Shown here piece by piece: positions 42,835-51,277 of a stretch of DNA of 64,000 nt. Position 1 is the stretch's first letter, and each line of letters opens with the position of its first letter. The translations under genes were made by a program, and so were the position numbers. Origin of the DNA: Companilactobacillus heilongjiangensis (GTDB lineage: Bacteria; Bacillota; Bacilli; Lactobacillales; Lactobacillaceae); contig NZ_CP012559.1 of the NCBI RefSeq assembly GCF_000831645.3, positions 868,001-932,000 of the forward strand. Direction: 5' to 3'. The notes under the pieces are model-generated. The model saw only the letters and a program-made list of their open reading frames with translations, had not been told where the DNA came from and searched no databases.

Positions 42835-42835
42835 T

Positions 42836-43834
42836 TTATTTCAAATATTTATCTTTCTCAGCCAAAATCTTTCTAACATCGTCAGTAGATTTAGTATCCA
42901 TCATCGCATTTCTCAAATCAGTTGCTCCCAATTCTGGGCGAGCATAAATCTTGAAGAAACGCTTGAGTGAAGGGAAACGAGGCATGTCGTAATGCTTAGA
43001 AAAATCATCAAAGAGATTTAACTGCATTTGTAATAGATCCAGCAATTCATCCAATGAATGTTTCTTTGGTTCTTTTTCAAAAGCAAATGGATTAGCGAAG
43101 ACGCCACGACCAATCATGATGCCATCTAATCCGGGATGTTCGTTTGCCAGTTTCAAACCGGCTTGGTAATCAGGAATATCACCGTTAATTTGAATCAAAG
43201 TTTCTGGTGCAATTTCATCACGCATTTTAATCATGTCATCAATTACTTCAAGGTGAGCAGGGACTTTACTCATTTCCATCTTAGTACGTAAGTGAACAGT
43301 TAAGACGTCAACGTGTTGTTCCAATAGGAAAGGAATCCAATCTTTGAATTCTTCAACTTTACTGTAACCAAGGCGAGTTTTGGCACTAACAGCCAGACCA
43401 GAAGTTTTGGCAGCCGCAATCACTTCTTGAGCCCATTGGTGATTTCTAATTAAGTCGCTGCCACCATGATTTTTAATGACAGTCCCATCAGGACAGCCCA
43501 TATTGATGTCGATAGCTTCAAAGCCTTGTTCCTTCAATGAGACCGCAGCCTTTTCAAAGTCTTCTGCCTCGTTGCCCCATAGTTGAACCACTGGACGTTT
43601 TTTCTCGCGTGAATCAACATAAAGTCGACCATGAACGGGAAATTTAGTATTCGGATCAGTGATACTTTTTGCATAGACGAATTCACTGAAGAATGTGTCA
43701 GGTGGACAAGCCTGGGTGATGACTTGGCGGAAAACTGTATTACTGACAGCTTCCATTGGTGCCATAGTGAAAAAAGGACGGTGTTCTGATTTTGCTTGGG
43801 CTGAAATTGTTGGCCAAAATGTTGATTCTGTCAA
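42836..43834 (-). CDS. tRNA-dihydrouridine synthase-like protein, paralogue 1
   Basis: A 332-residue TIM-barrel flavoenzyme that reduces uridines in tRNA using FMN and NADPH. Family features: FFTMAPMEAVSNTVFRQV at the start, PVVQLWGNEAEDF, the catalytic-cysteine segment AIDINMGCPDGTVIKNHGGSDLI, SAKTRLGYS, VHLRTKMEMSKVPAHL, and IMIGRGVFANPFAFEK at the FMN phosphate site. It shares its length and much of its sequence with the gene at 48146. Whether both act on tRNA, or on different positions, is not known. Start ATG 43834. Confidence 0.88.
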   Translation of the reverse strand: MTESTFWPTISAQAKSEHRPFFTMAPMEAVSNTVFRQVITQACPPDTFFSEFVYAKSITDPNTKFPVHGRLYVDSREKKRPVVQLWGNEAEDFEKAAVSLKEQGFEAIDINMGCPDGTVIKNHGGSDLIRNHQWAQEVIAAAKTSGLAVSAKTRLGYSKVEEFKDWIPFLLEQHVDVLTVHLRTKMEMSKVPAHLEVIDDMIKMRDEIAPETLIQINGDIPDYQAGLKLANEHPGLDGIMIGRGVFANPFAFEKEPKKHSLDELLDLLQMQLNLFDDFSKHYDMPRFPSLKRFFKIYARPELGATDLRNAMMDTKSTDDVRKILAEKDKYLK

Positions 43835-43924
43835 ACTGGATTACCTCTTTATTTGTTTAAAAGTGTTTTTTTCGTATCCTTATATACTACTAGTTTACGC
43901 CTGTAGAATCTAATGATTAGATTA

Positions 43925-43957
43925 AAAAAGATACCTCAGTAATAGAGATATCTTTAA
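43925..43957. terminator. Hairpin terminator
   Basis: AAAAGATACCTC with GAGATATCTTT around a short loop, downstream of the phosphatase gene on the minus strand. Confidence 0.7.
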
Positions 43958-43964
43958 AAATTAT

Positions 43965-44576
43965 TTATTTAATGTTTTCTAGTCGGCCATAATAAGCTAA
44001 ATAAGGACGGTGACTGGCATTTGAAATCTTGATCTTTGTAACACTTGCATTGTCAGGCTCAACAATATCTTCAATATCTGGAGCTTTCGTAACCAATTTA
44101 ACGAATGAACGAGTAACGAAACCGTGGCAAACAATCATAATTTTCTCGTCGCCTTTATTTTTCATATCATCAATAAAATCTTGAACACGTGCCCAAACTG
44201 TTTGATATGATTCGCCGTTTTTGGCGTATTTGATGTAGTCTTCTGTGATATAGCCATTTTCGTCAAAGCCATCGGGATGCTTGTCGACCACTTCATCAAC
44301 AGGAAGTCCGTCCCATGAGCCATAGTTAATTTCAGCTAGGCGGTTATCAAGTTGAATTTCGTGAACGCTTTGATTTAAAATTTCAGCCGTTTCAACAGCA
44401 CGTTTCAAAGGACTTGAATAAACTTCATCAAAATCGTGGATATCGAGATGTTCTTTCAAATAGTTAACTTGGTTTCTACCAGTTTCATTTAAGTCTAAAT
44501 TAGTCGCAAAACCATTGATCTTTCCTTGATGATTGGTGTCAGTTTCACCGTGTCTGACAATATATAATTCAACCAT
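43965..44576 (-). CDS. Histidine phosphatase family protein
   Basis: A 203-residue phosphoglycerate-mutase-like protein. The catalytic motif ELYIVRHGETDTN (RHG at about 8-10) is at the N-terminus, then SSPLKRAVETAEIL with the second arginine, EINYGSWDGLPVDEVV, and the second histidine in IMIVCHGFVTRSF. The family dephosphorylates sugars, nucleotides or proteins; the substrate is unknown. The start is ATG 44576, with GGGGGGA just before it. It sits between two convergently placed terminators. Confidence 0.88.
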   Translation of the reverse strand: MVELYIVRHGETDTNHQGKINGFATNLDLNETGRNQVNYLKEHLDIHDFDEVYSSPLKRAVETAEILNQSVHEIQLDNRLAEINYGSWDGLPVDEVVDKHPDGFDENGYITEDYIKYAKNGESYQTVWARVQDFIDDMKNKGDEKIMIVCHGFVTRSFVKLVTKAPDIEDIVEPDNASVTKIKISNASHRPYLAYYGRLENIK

Positions 44577-44637
44577 AATTGTCCCCCCTTAAATATATGA
44601 GTTTAGTATTCCATTAATCCGCTTACATTGCAAACCC

Positions 44638-44677
44638 AAAAAGGATTTTATCCCGAAATGAGATAAAATCCTTTTAC
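44638..44677. terminator. Bidirectional terminator
   Basis: AAAAGGATTTTATC with GATAAAATCCTTTT, just after the MFS gene stop on the minus strand. Confidence 0.85.
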
Positions 44678-44679
44678 AA

Positions 44680-45855
44680 TTAAATTCGATTTTTTAAAGC
44701 GATGGGCAAGTACACTAGCAACATAATTACACTGACTGCCAAAATAAATATCGGTAGTGACCAAATGGTTCCATTGTGGATAAAACTGACGAGGTAAGTT
44801 AGAAAACTGACAATCAAGTAATATCCGAAACTAAAGATACCGCTGGCACTGCCGATAACATCTTCATAGCCTTTCAAAGCGAGGTTCAAAGTTATCGGTA
44901 GAGTTGTATTTAATCCTAAGAAAATCAAGAAGAATCCGATTATCAAAAGGTAGGCTTGATCAAATTGCAAGCTAATTAGTAATAATAATCCCGACAAGCA
45001 ACTGAATATTAAACCGATAATGGCAATCGTTTCAGATTTTAGATATTTAACCAAAAAGTTGACTAGAATAGCTCCTAGCAAACTGGCTAAAGCCAAAGTC
45101 ATACCTAAACTACCATATTGAACGGACGAATAGCCGAAGTGTTCCATAAAAATAAATGGTGCTTCTGAATAGTAGCCGAAGAGGATTCCATTGATACCGC
45201 CAATTAGAATCCCATAACTCCAAACTACAGGGTCCTTTAACAAACGCCAAGTTACTTTTAAAAGTGAAACTTGTTGAATATTATTTGTATCACGCGTTTC
45301 GGGCAAACGAGAATAGCTGTATAGCAATACTAACGTTGCCATGATGATTAAGGCACTGAAGACGTTTCGATAACCAAAATATGTTTCCAAAAGTCCACCA
45401 ATTAATGGGCCAAAAGCAGGGGACAATGCCATAGCAGCCCCCACTTTCGAGAAAACTTTGGCACCCTCGATGCCGTCAAAACTTTCACGCATAATAGTTT
45501 GCGTTACAACAGAACCAACACTGGCTCCGAAAGCTTGAATAAATCTTGAAAATAATAAAAATTGAAATGTTGGACTGATAAATAATCCAATATTTCCAAT
45601 TAAGTAGACGACGATACCTAGGTTCATCGCTAAACGCCGACCAATTTTATCAGACAATTGACCCCAGAAGAGTACCCCAATGGCAAAAGCAATGAAGTAA
45701 ATGCTCATTGTTAATTGTGATGTTCCCGCTGAAACGTGCAAGTTGGCACTGATTTGTGGCAGGACGGGGGTAAAAATTGATTCACTGATCTGTGGAAATC
45801 CCACGAGAACAATAATTAATAAAAGTGATGGTACGGTGTTACGGACGTTTTTCAT
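44680..45855 (-). CDS. MFS multidrug efflux transporter, Bcr/CflA-like
   Basis: A 391-residue, 12-helix proton-driven efflux protein. The layout matches the Bcr/CflA drug resistance group: LVGFPQISESIFTPVLPQISANL in helix 1, GQLSDKIGRRLAMNLGIVVYLIG (motif A) and the motif C-like segment ALSPAFGPLIGGLLETYFGYR. The substrate range is unknown. The start ATG 45855 follows TAGGAGT closely. That ribosome binding site is inside a predicted hairpin formed with the end of a 21-codon leader peptide, so synthesis is probably controlled by translational attenuation. Confidence 0.88.
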   Translation of the reverse strand: MKNVRNTVPSLLLIIVLVGFPQISESIFTPVLPQISANLHVSAGTSQLTMSIYFIAFAIGVLFWGQLSDKIGRRLAMNLGIVVYLIGNIGLFISPTFQFLLFSRFIQAFGASVGSVVTQTIMRESFDGIEGAKVFSKVGAAMALSPAFGPLIGGLLETYFGYRNVFSALIIMATLVLLYSYSRLPETRDTNNIQQVSLLKVTWRLLKDPVVWSYGILIGGINGILFGYYSEAPFIFMEHFGYSSVQYGSLGMTLALASLLGAILVNFLVKYLKSETIAIIGLIFSCLSGLLLLISLQFDQAYLLIIGFFLIFLGLNTTLPITLNLALKGYEDVIGSASGIFSFGYYLIVSFLTYLVSFIHNGTIWSLPIFILAVSVIMLLVYLPIALKNRI

Positions 45856-45892
45856 TTTAGACTCCTAAATTTTATTCTGCTGAAAAACGTCC
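45843..45892 (-). promoter_or_regulatory. Translational attenuator hairpin over the MFS start
   Basis: On the minus strand GGACGTTTTTC (45892-45882, leader codons 16-19) is the exact complement of GAAAAACGTCC (45853-45843, the first codons of the MFS gene). The 28-base loop holds the leader stop, the ribosome binding site TAGGAG and the start codon, which would be closed off until a ribosome stalls on the leader. Confidence 0.75.
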
Positions 45893-45937
45893 TGCATCAT
45901 TTGCGGGCATACAAGCCATGATGTTAGATAATTCCAT
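45872..45937 (-). CDS. Leader peptide of the MFS transporter, 21 aa
   Basis: A 21-codon open frame, MELSNIMACMPANDAGRFSAE in parts MELSNIMACM and PANDAGRFSAE. It has an AGGTG site upstream and stops 16 bases before the MFS start. Its coding region forms one arm of the attenuator hairpin. Peptides of this kind stall ribosomes in the presence of an antibiotic and so expose the downstream gene; the inducer cannot be inferred. Conservation in relatives would prove it. Confidence 0.65.
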   Translation of the reverse strand: MELSNIMACMPANDAGRFSAE

Positions 45938-45971
45938 GGTTTTCACCTAATTTCTTTAAAGTCTAATAAGT

Positions 45972-46000
45972 ATGATATAGATATATTTATGATATTGCAA
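45972..46000 (-). promoter_or_regulatory. Promoter of leader peptide / MFS gene
   Basis: Minus strand TTGCAA (46000-45995), 17 bp, TATCAT (45977-45972). The transcript would start near 45965, leaving a short leader before the 21-codon frame. Confidence 0.6.
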
Positions 46001-46050
46001 TACTATTAAGAAATGAGGCATTTGTGTAGATAGCCTTGGGGGAAAATAAT

Positions 46051-47829
46051 ATGAAAAATAATAAGAGAGTTTTCGTTTTGGCATCAGTTTTATTATTTAG
46101 TGGATTTTTATTAGGAGGAAATAGTCAGGTTGTTAAAGCTGCAGGTGAGACTGATACTGCCAGTGTGCCAACTAGTGATAGTGTTGAATATGACATTGAA
46201 GGTTCAAATGTGATTACATCTGACGATGGAACTGTTTCTGCAGACATTACATATAATGGAGTGCAATATTCTGTTAAGGGTAAGATAGGGACCACTGTTA
46301 AAGCTATGTCAACTGATGGAAGCGGTAAATCCGTTGAGGTTTCTATTATTGACCGAAAGTCATCTGAAGTTGATGATTCTTCATCTAATTACAAGATAAA
46401 TCTTTTAGGCATATATTCTACTTCGTATCAGGTTTTTAACAGTTTTGGTAAAGAAGTTAAAGGTGAGTACGTAGACGGGGGTAAAGATTATTCATTATCG
46501 CAGAAAATGACACTAAATGATGATGATGATTATGATAAAAAAAATAGTTATTATCTTATTGGAGATGATAAATGGATTAAGCCATCTTTTAAAGGAACTA
46601 CGATATCTGGAACTGACAATTTTACATTGAAAAGTAATCCTTATTTTGCAATTAATAAGTCAAATCCTATAACTTATGACGATTCTGAATGGGATAACTA
46701 TAGTATAAATTCAGACGGTACAGTTGAAGGAACAGTTAAAAAGTATTCTTATGAATATAAGAAAGATATTGAATATAATTTTAAGGGTAGTATTGGACAA
46801 ACGGTGGATGCAACGTTGACACCAGAGGAAGATACGGAATATGATTTAAATCCAATAAAAGTCAAGATAGCTAATAAACCTTTATCTAAAGATTTCGGAT
46901 TTGCAACCATTAGCTTAAGTGGCTCAGGCAAAAATCGATATGAATTATATTTATGCGATGATTATTCAAATTATTTTTTTAAGGAAGGATCTGAGTATCC
47001 GGGTAATACTGCCTTTTTTGTGCCAATCGCAAAGGTTGATCGTGATGGCGATATTTTTTACGAAGTTACTCAAAGTGAATGGATTAAGCAAGAAGACGGA
47101 GTAGAGTTAAGTACTGATTTTGACTATACGCCTGAACCCTATATTGAAATAGTACAGAATCAAGTTATTACTTCTAGTGTTACATTCCCATCTAATCTAG
47201 GGGAGAAAACAGTTTCAGATATAACTGGAGAAGTCGGTGACAATCTTACCGTACCGGTACCAACAATCAGTGGATATAAAGCAGATAAATCCACAGTAAG
47301 CGCCCACGTAAATGCAGAGGGCACAATCACTACCAAAGATTCAGTTAAATACACACCTATAAAGAGTAACTCCGGTTCTTCAAGTAATACCGATAGAGTC
47401 AAACCAGAATATCTTAAACAAACGGTTTCCACATTCCCAGATAAACCAAACGTAAAACTGTATCATTTAAATGCTGATTCAATGACCGCTGATGATACCA
47501 GAGCTTTAGCACCAAACAGCGACTGGCAAAGTGATCAAAGAGTTGTTGTCAAAGGTGATACGTATTATCGAGTTGCAACAAATGAGTGGGTCAAGGCTTC
47601 ACAAGCTTATATTTACACAGCACATCCAATTGTTGTCGAAACTAAGCTTAATGGCATAAAGAAGCTGGCTAGTGCTGAAGGAAATACTGTAACAGATCGA
47701 GCTTTAGCAAGTGATACTGATTGGTACAGTGATCGAATTGCCTACTTAAACGATGGAACGACTGAATATTATCGTGTTGCAACTAATGAATTTGTTAAGC
47801 AAAGCGATGTTAATGAAATAAGTAAATAG
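46051..47829 (+). CDS. SLAP-domain surface protein
   Basis: A 592-residue secreted protein. Signal peptide NKRVFVLASVLLFSGFLLGG... with cleavage near VKA-AGE. The long Ser/Asp/Thr-rich body is of no known fold. The C-terminal 150 residues hold two SLAP (S-layer associated) modules: VKLYHLNADSMTADDTRALAPNSDWQSDQ... YYRVATNEWVK and VTDRALASDTDWYSDRI...YYRVATNEFVK. SLAP modules bind secondary cell-wall polymers. The start is ATG 46051 behind GGGGG; an earlier in-frame start is unlikely. R1 copy I follows 41 bases after the stop. Confidence 0.85.
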   Translation: MKNNKRVFVLASVLLFSGFLLGGNSQVVKAAGETDTASVPTSDSVEYDIEGSNVITSDDGTVSADITYNGVQYSVKGKIGTTVKAMSTDGSGKSVEVSIIDRKSSEVDDSSSNYKINLLGIYSTSYQVFNSFGKEVKGEYVDGGKDYSLSQKMTLNDDDDYDKKNSYYLIGDDKWIKPSFKGTTISGTDNFTLKSNPYFAINKSNPITYDDSEWDNYSINSDGTVEGTVKKYSYEYKKDIEYNFKGSIGQTVDATLTPEEDTEYDLNPIKVKIANKPLSKDFGFATISLSGSGKNRYELYLCDDYSNYFFKEGSEYPGNTAFFVPIAKVDRDGDIFYEVTQSEWIKQEDGVELSTDFDYTPEPYIEIVQNQVITSSVTFPSNLGEKTVSDITGEVGDNLTVPVPTISGYKADKSTVSAHVNAEGTITTKDSVKYTPIKSNSGSSSNTDRVKPEYLKQTVSTFPDKPNVKLYHLNADSMTADDTRALAPNSDWQSDQRVVVKGDTYYRVATNEWVKASQAYIYTAHPIVVETKLNGIKKLASAEGNTVTDRALASDTDWYSDRIAYLNDGTTEYYRVATNEFVKQSDVNEISK

Positions 47830-47869
47830 CTGATTATTTGCAGGAAATTTTTAATTCTAAAAAACAAAT

Positions 47870-48051
47870 TAGTTGGAAGAGCTGAGAGTATTCATCCGCA
47901 GCGAAAGTGGCGTTATTGCTTTAGCAAGTACACCACCGGGCGTGTTGGAGACTTTTCGGTCTTTGAAAAGGCTTCAACCGAGGTTCGAGACCGCCCTTTG
48001 GCTCGGACCGTACCGCGCAGCAGATGAATACTCTCAGCTCTGGAAACGGCA
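47870..48051 (+). repeat. R1 structured repeat, copy I
   Basis: The outer stem is 19 perfect base pairs (47878-47896 / 48023-48041), flanked by GTT-GGA / GGA-AAC, where copies B and F have GTC/GAC. P2 tip ATTGCT/AGCAAG, P3 GTTGGAGACTTTTC / GAAAAGGCTTCAAC, and P4 GGTTCGAG-ACCGCCCTTTGG-CTCGGACC. It lies 94 bases before the start of the second dihydrouridine synthase gene. Short open frames across it (47873-48067 plus, 47913-48161 minus) are by-products. Confidence 0.85.
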
Positions 48052-48145
48052 TACTTCAATAAACTAGGCGAAATACTTGCTAATCTATCATCATAATCGG
48101 TATAGTAATTAGTATTGTAATTAATTTTTGATTGGAAGTGAGAAT

Positions 48146-49141
48146 GTGACCCAGTCAGCATACTGGAATCGCATCGCAGAAAAAGCTAAGAAGGAAAATC
48201 GTCCTTTCTTCAGTTTGGCACCGATGGAGGCTGTAACCGGATCAGTTTTTCGTCGTGTCGTTATGAAAGCTGCGGCACCGGATAATTTTTATACCGAATT
48301 TACGAATGCCTTGAGTATCACGCATCCTTTGGCTAAAGAGGCCACTAAAGGGCGTTTATATATCGACCCTAAAGAGGACCCTAAGCCTATCGTGCAATTG
48401 TGGGGTAACTCAGGTGAGGACTTTATTAAAGCTGCTAAAGAGGTTGCTAAGCAAGGTTATGAAGCAATTGACATCAATACAGGCTGTCCAGATATTGCGG
48501 TTATCAAAAACCACAGTGGTAGCGATTTGATTCGTCATTTTGACACAACTAAAGAAATTATCGAGGGTGCTCGTCAAGGTGGATTGCCTGTCAGTGTGAA
48601 AACACGTTTGGGTTACAGTGAATTAGAAGAAATGGAGACTTGGATTCCGTTTCTTTTGAAGCAACAAATACCTGTTTTAACTGTTCATGTCAGAACTCGT
48701 GAGGAAATGAGTAAAGTTCCCGCACACTATGAGTTGATTGATGAACTTGTTCAGATGCGTGATACTTATGCACCGGATACTTTGTTGCAAATTAATGGTG
48801 ATATTGAGGATTATCAAGCCGGTATCAAATTGGCAAATGAACATCCTGGTGTTGATGGTATTATGATTGGCCGGGGAATTTTCATGAATCCTTATGCTTT
48901 TGAAAAAGTACCTCAGGAACACTCAAGTCATGAATTGTTAGGTTTATTGCGTTATCAATTAGACCTGTACGACCAATTTGTTGCTATGGGAATCCCCGGT
49001 CACTTTGCGCCATTACAACGATTCTTCAAGATTTACGTTCGAGGGATGAAAGGTGCTTCAGCGATTCGAAATGATTTAATGCAAACTAAAACGACTGATG
49101 AGGCTAGAGCAATTGTCGACCGCATCGATCCTGGTGAATAA
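48146..49141 (+). CDS. tRNA-dihydrouridine synthase-like protein, paralogue 2
   Basis: A 331-residue paralogue of the protein at 42836, sharing the same blocks: FFSLAPMEAVTGSVFRRVV, PIVQLWGNSGEDF, AIDINTGCPDIAVIKNHSGSDLI with the catalytic cysteine, SVKTRLGYS, HVRTREEMSKVPAHYELI, IMIGRGIFMNPYAFEK. I start it at GTG 48146, seven bases from GGAAG; this gives nearly the same length as paralogue 1. Having two such genes suggests different tRNA positions or a specialised role for one. Confidence 0.85.
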   Translation: MTQSAYWNRIAEKAKKENRPFFSLAPMEAVTGSVFRRVVMKAAAPDNFYTEFTNALSITHPLAKEATKGRLYIDPKEDPKPIVQLWGNSGEDFIKAAKEVAKQGYEAIDINTGCPDIAVIKNHSGSDLIRHFDTTKEIIEGARQGGLPVSVKTRLGYSELEEMETWIPFLLKQQIPVLTVHVRTREEMSKVPAHYELIDELVQMRDTYAPDTLLQINGDIEDYQAGIKLANEHPGVDGIMIGRGIFMNPYAFEKVPQEHSSHELLGLLRYQLDLYDQFVAMGIPGHFAPLQRFFKIYVRGMKGASAIRNDLMQTKTTDEARAIVDRIDPGE

Positions 49142-49146
49142 TTCAA

Positions 49147-49188
49147 AAATAGCTCAAGTAATCCCAAATTGGATTGCTTGAGCTATTT
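49147..49188. terminator. Bidirectional terminator with the R2 apical motif
   Basis: AAATAGCTCAAG-TAATCC (49147-49164), loop CAAATT, GGATTG-CTTGAGCTATTT (49171-49188). The inner TAATCC/GGATTG is the same as at the tip of both R2 elements, while the outer arms differ. It lies between convergent genes. Confidence 0.75.
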
Positions 49189-49196
49189 AAATACTC

Positions 49197-50111
49197 TTAG
49201 TCATTAGTTTCTGAACTGACTCTGTATGGTGCAACAAATTTCTTCAATAAGACGATTGTGCCTAAGAAGAATGTCGAGGCGATGATTGCGGTAATTGGCA
49301 ACATATGGAACATGCTGCTGGGTAAGACTAGTGCCAACAGTGGGAACGCGAACGCTGCCGGTAATTTAATTTTCAATAATTGTAATAGTAGGAAAACTAA
49401 AGGTAACGAAATGGCAGCTGATAATAGCCATGAAGCGAATACCATGTGTATCAAGACGCCAATCGTTGCGGCACCAACTAATGCTACAAAATGTTTGATG
49501 GCTAGTTGCCAGCTATAATCTGATTTTTGCAAGACTTCGAAGAATACAACCATTACAGGTGGAATTGCAGCCATTTGTGAAAAGCCAAAGAACCAAACGG
49601 CGGTGACCCAGATAATTGCCATAATTGTGAAAACTACCATGTGTTCATTTTTAATAGGATCACTTGGCGTTGTACCTTTGTAGCGGCCTTGTAAGAATAC
49701 TCCTATCATTAAAAATGAAGTGAATAGTAAGATTGCTACGATAAATGACCAGTGTGTTGCGTTAATAATGATGGGAAGAAGTCCCGTGGCAAATGATGGT
49801 GCCAAGTTGGAATGCAATAAACGTAAGAGGATAAGCATAAACAATAATCCCAAAAGCACTTTTTCAGCGTACGTAATTGAAAATTGATTGATTACAAATC
49901 CAATAATTGCGGTTCCTGAGGGGGCTAGAAAAATTTTTGTCGGCTGGTTTATCCAGCCACCGTTCTGATAGATCCAAGTTCCCGCAGTCAAAGCCCCAAT
50001 TTCGGGTAAGATGATTTCCATATCGTTCAATAGTGTGGCACTCGCTACCATAAAAATTATGAAAACAAAGCCAATCAAATAGTTACGTTTCTCAATTGTA
50101 GATAAATGCAT
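49197..50111 (-). CDS. Multi-pass membrane protein, unknown
   Basis: About 304 residues with eight or more hydrophobic segments (from GFVFIIFMVASATLL to IIASTFFLGTIVLLKKFV). The segments IILPEIGALTAGTWIY, FLAPSGTAIIGFVINQF and ALVLPSSMFHML recall HPP-type or aromatic-acid-exporter-like membrane proteins, but I do not place it in a known family. I use ATG 50111; AAAGGAG lies 14 bases upstream of it, and a farther ATG at 50180 has no site. The gene stands alone on the minus strand. Confidence 0.55.
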   Translation of the reverse strand: MHLSTIEKRNYLIGFVFIIFMVASATLLNDMEIILPEIGALTAGTWIYQNGGWINQPTKIFLAPSGTAIIGFVINQFSITYAEKVLLGLLFMLILLRLLHSNLAPSFATGLLPIIINATHWSFIVAILLFTSFLMIGVFLQGRYKGTTPSDPIKNEHMVVFTIMAIIWVTAVWFFGFSQMAAIPPVMVVFFEVLQKSDYSWQLAIKHFVALVGAATIGVLIHMVFASWLLSAAISLPLVFLLLQLLKIKLPAAFAFPLLALVLPSSMFHMLPITAIIASTFFLGTIVLLKKFVAPYRVSSETND

Positions 50112-50383
50112 TTGGTAATTGTTAACTCCTTTTGTTTTATTTACTCCTGAATTATCAGGAAAGCTAGATAAGTGTAACACATGACGATACTTTCTGAAAA
50201 TATTTCGTATATATTAAAGTTATTTAAAATATGTAATTTAGGAATATATAATTTTACCGTTATCAATTTACAAAAAGATAATATGTACATTTTGGATAAA
50301 AGACTATCTTTAACGGTAAAAGATACTAGAATGATGGTGTAGACGGAGCTAGACTAATAATTCGGATGAAAGAGGAGATTACT

Positions 50384-50704
50384 GTGGAAGATAAGATTGA
50401 TAAGTCAACTAGAACTTATGATATGGACAAAATTGATGATGTTTTATGTGAGTTGGACGATTCCAAGATTAGGATAAACGCCTTAATGGATTACAATTTG
50501 AAATTGAGCCGTTTGAATGATCAACAAATCAATAAAAATATGATGTCGCACGAGTATAGCCGATTAAGCCCAATTATGGAATTGTTGAATACCGATATTT
50601 TTGAATCATTGGAGAAGGCAATTGAGATTCTCGATGGACAACATACAGAAGTTAAAAAAGAAGTAAAAGCAGGGCACAGGGAAAAGATTGAAAGTGCCAA
50701 ATAG
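50384..50704 (+). CDS. Small helical protein, unknown
   Basis: About 106 residues, charged and helical, without membrane segments. The start is GTG 50384, six bases from AGAGGAG, whereas an ATG at 50366 precedes that site. The middle YDMDKIDDVLCELDDSKIRINALMDYN and the later IMELLNTDIFESLEKAIEIL predict paired helices. I do not recognise a family. It stands alone between a long AT-rich upstream region and a terminator. Confidence 0.55.
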   Translation: MEDKIDKSTRTYDMDKIDDVLCELDDSKIRINALMDYNLKLSRLNDQQINKNMMSHEYSRLSPIMELLNTDIFESLEKAIEILDGQHTEVKKEVKAGHREKIESAK

Positions 50705-50782
50705 TTTTTAACAATTGTTAAACCCTTTGGTCGAGGTTGACAGTTGTAATTTATTTATTAAACGTAGAGAGTATTTATGAGG

Positions 50783-50821
50783 AAATCATCTTGATGGAAA
50801 AATATCAGGATGATTTTTTTT
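50783..50821 (+). terminator. Rho-independent terminator
   Basis: AAATCATCTTGAT (50783-50795) / ATCAGGATGATTT (50804-50816), one T-G pair, T run. Confidence 0.8.
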
Positions 50822-50923
50822 GTTATTTTTGAATATATCAAATAACAATGAACATAATCTCCAACTTATAATGACGTTAAGATATACTTATAAAATATCT
50901 AAAAGAGTTGGGAGTTATTTTAT

Positions 50924-51118
50924 ATGAATGCTTTATTTATTTTGGAAATTTTATTATTACTTATGGCTGTGTCTTACGTTGTGAGAGTATTTTGGCCAGT
51001 TAGAGCTCAAGTTTTTAATGGGGATGAAGAAATTATTGTGTCAATTAGGAATCGCCATAATTTGAAGATTTGCTTGGGAGTTATCGTTGTGATGACAATT
51101 TTGTTGGCAATACATTAG
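50924..51118 (+). CDS. Small two-helix membrane protein, 64 aa
   Basis: 64 residues with two hydrophobic helices (LFILEILLLLMAVSYVVRVF and LKICLGVIVVMTILLAIH) joined by a charged loop. The ATG at 50924 follows GGGAG with good spacing, and a terminator comes right after, so a real small gene is likely. No family known to me. Confidence 0.6.
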   Translation: MNALFILEILLLLMAVSYVVRVFWPVRAQVFNGDEEIIVSIRNRHNLKICLGVIVVMTILLAIH

Positions 51119-51123
51119 ATACG

Positions 51124-51156
51124 AAAAGACATCTGAATTATTTCGGGTGTCTTTTT
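51124..51156 (+). terminator. Rho-independent terminator
   Basis: AAAAGACATC (51124-51133) / GGTGTCTTTT (51146-51155) with one T-G pair, after the 64-residue protein. Confidence 0.75.
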
Positions 51157-51277
51157 GAGTAGTAGAAAAAAGTGATTTCAATTAAAGCCATTTTTGTGAA
51201 AAATATCATATTATTTAAGTGAAAAGTTAATATTGCCTTGACAGAAGTGGTTTTTTTTTATAACATTTTACTGTTAG

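Noticed and set aside
47873-48161. Open frames on both strands over R1 copy I
   Set aside because: Products of the repeat; no codon-level signal and no suitable start signal.
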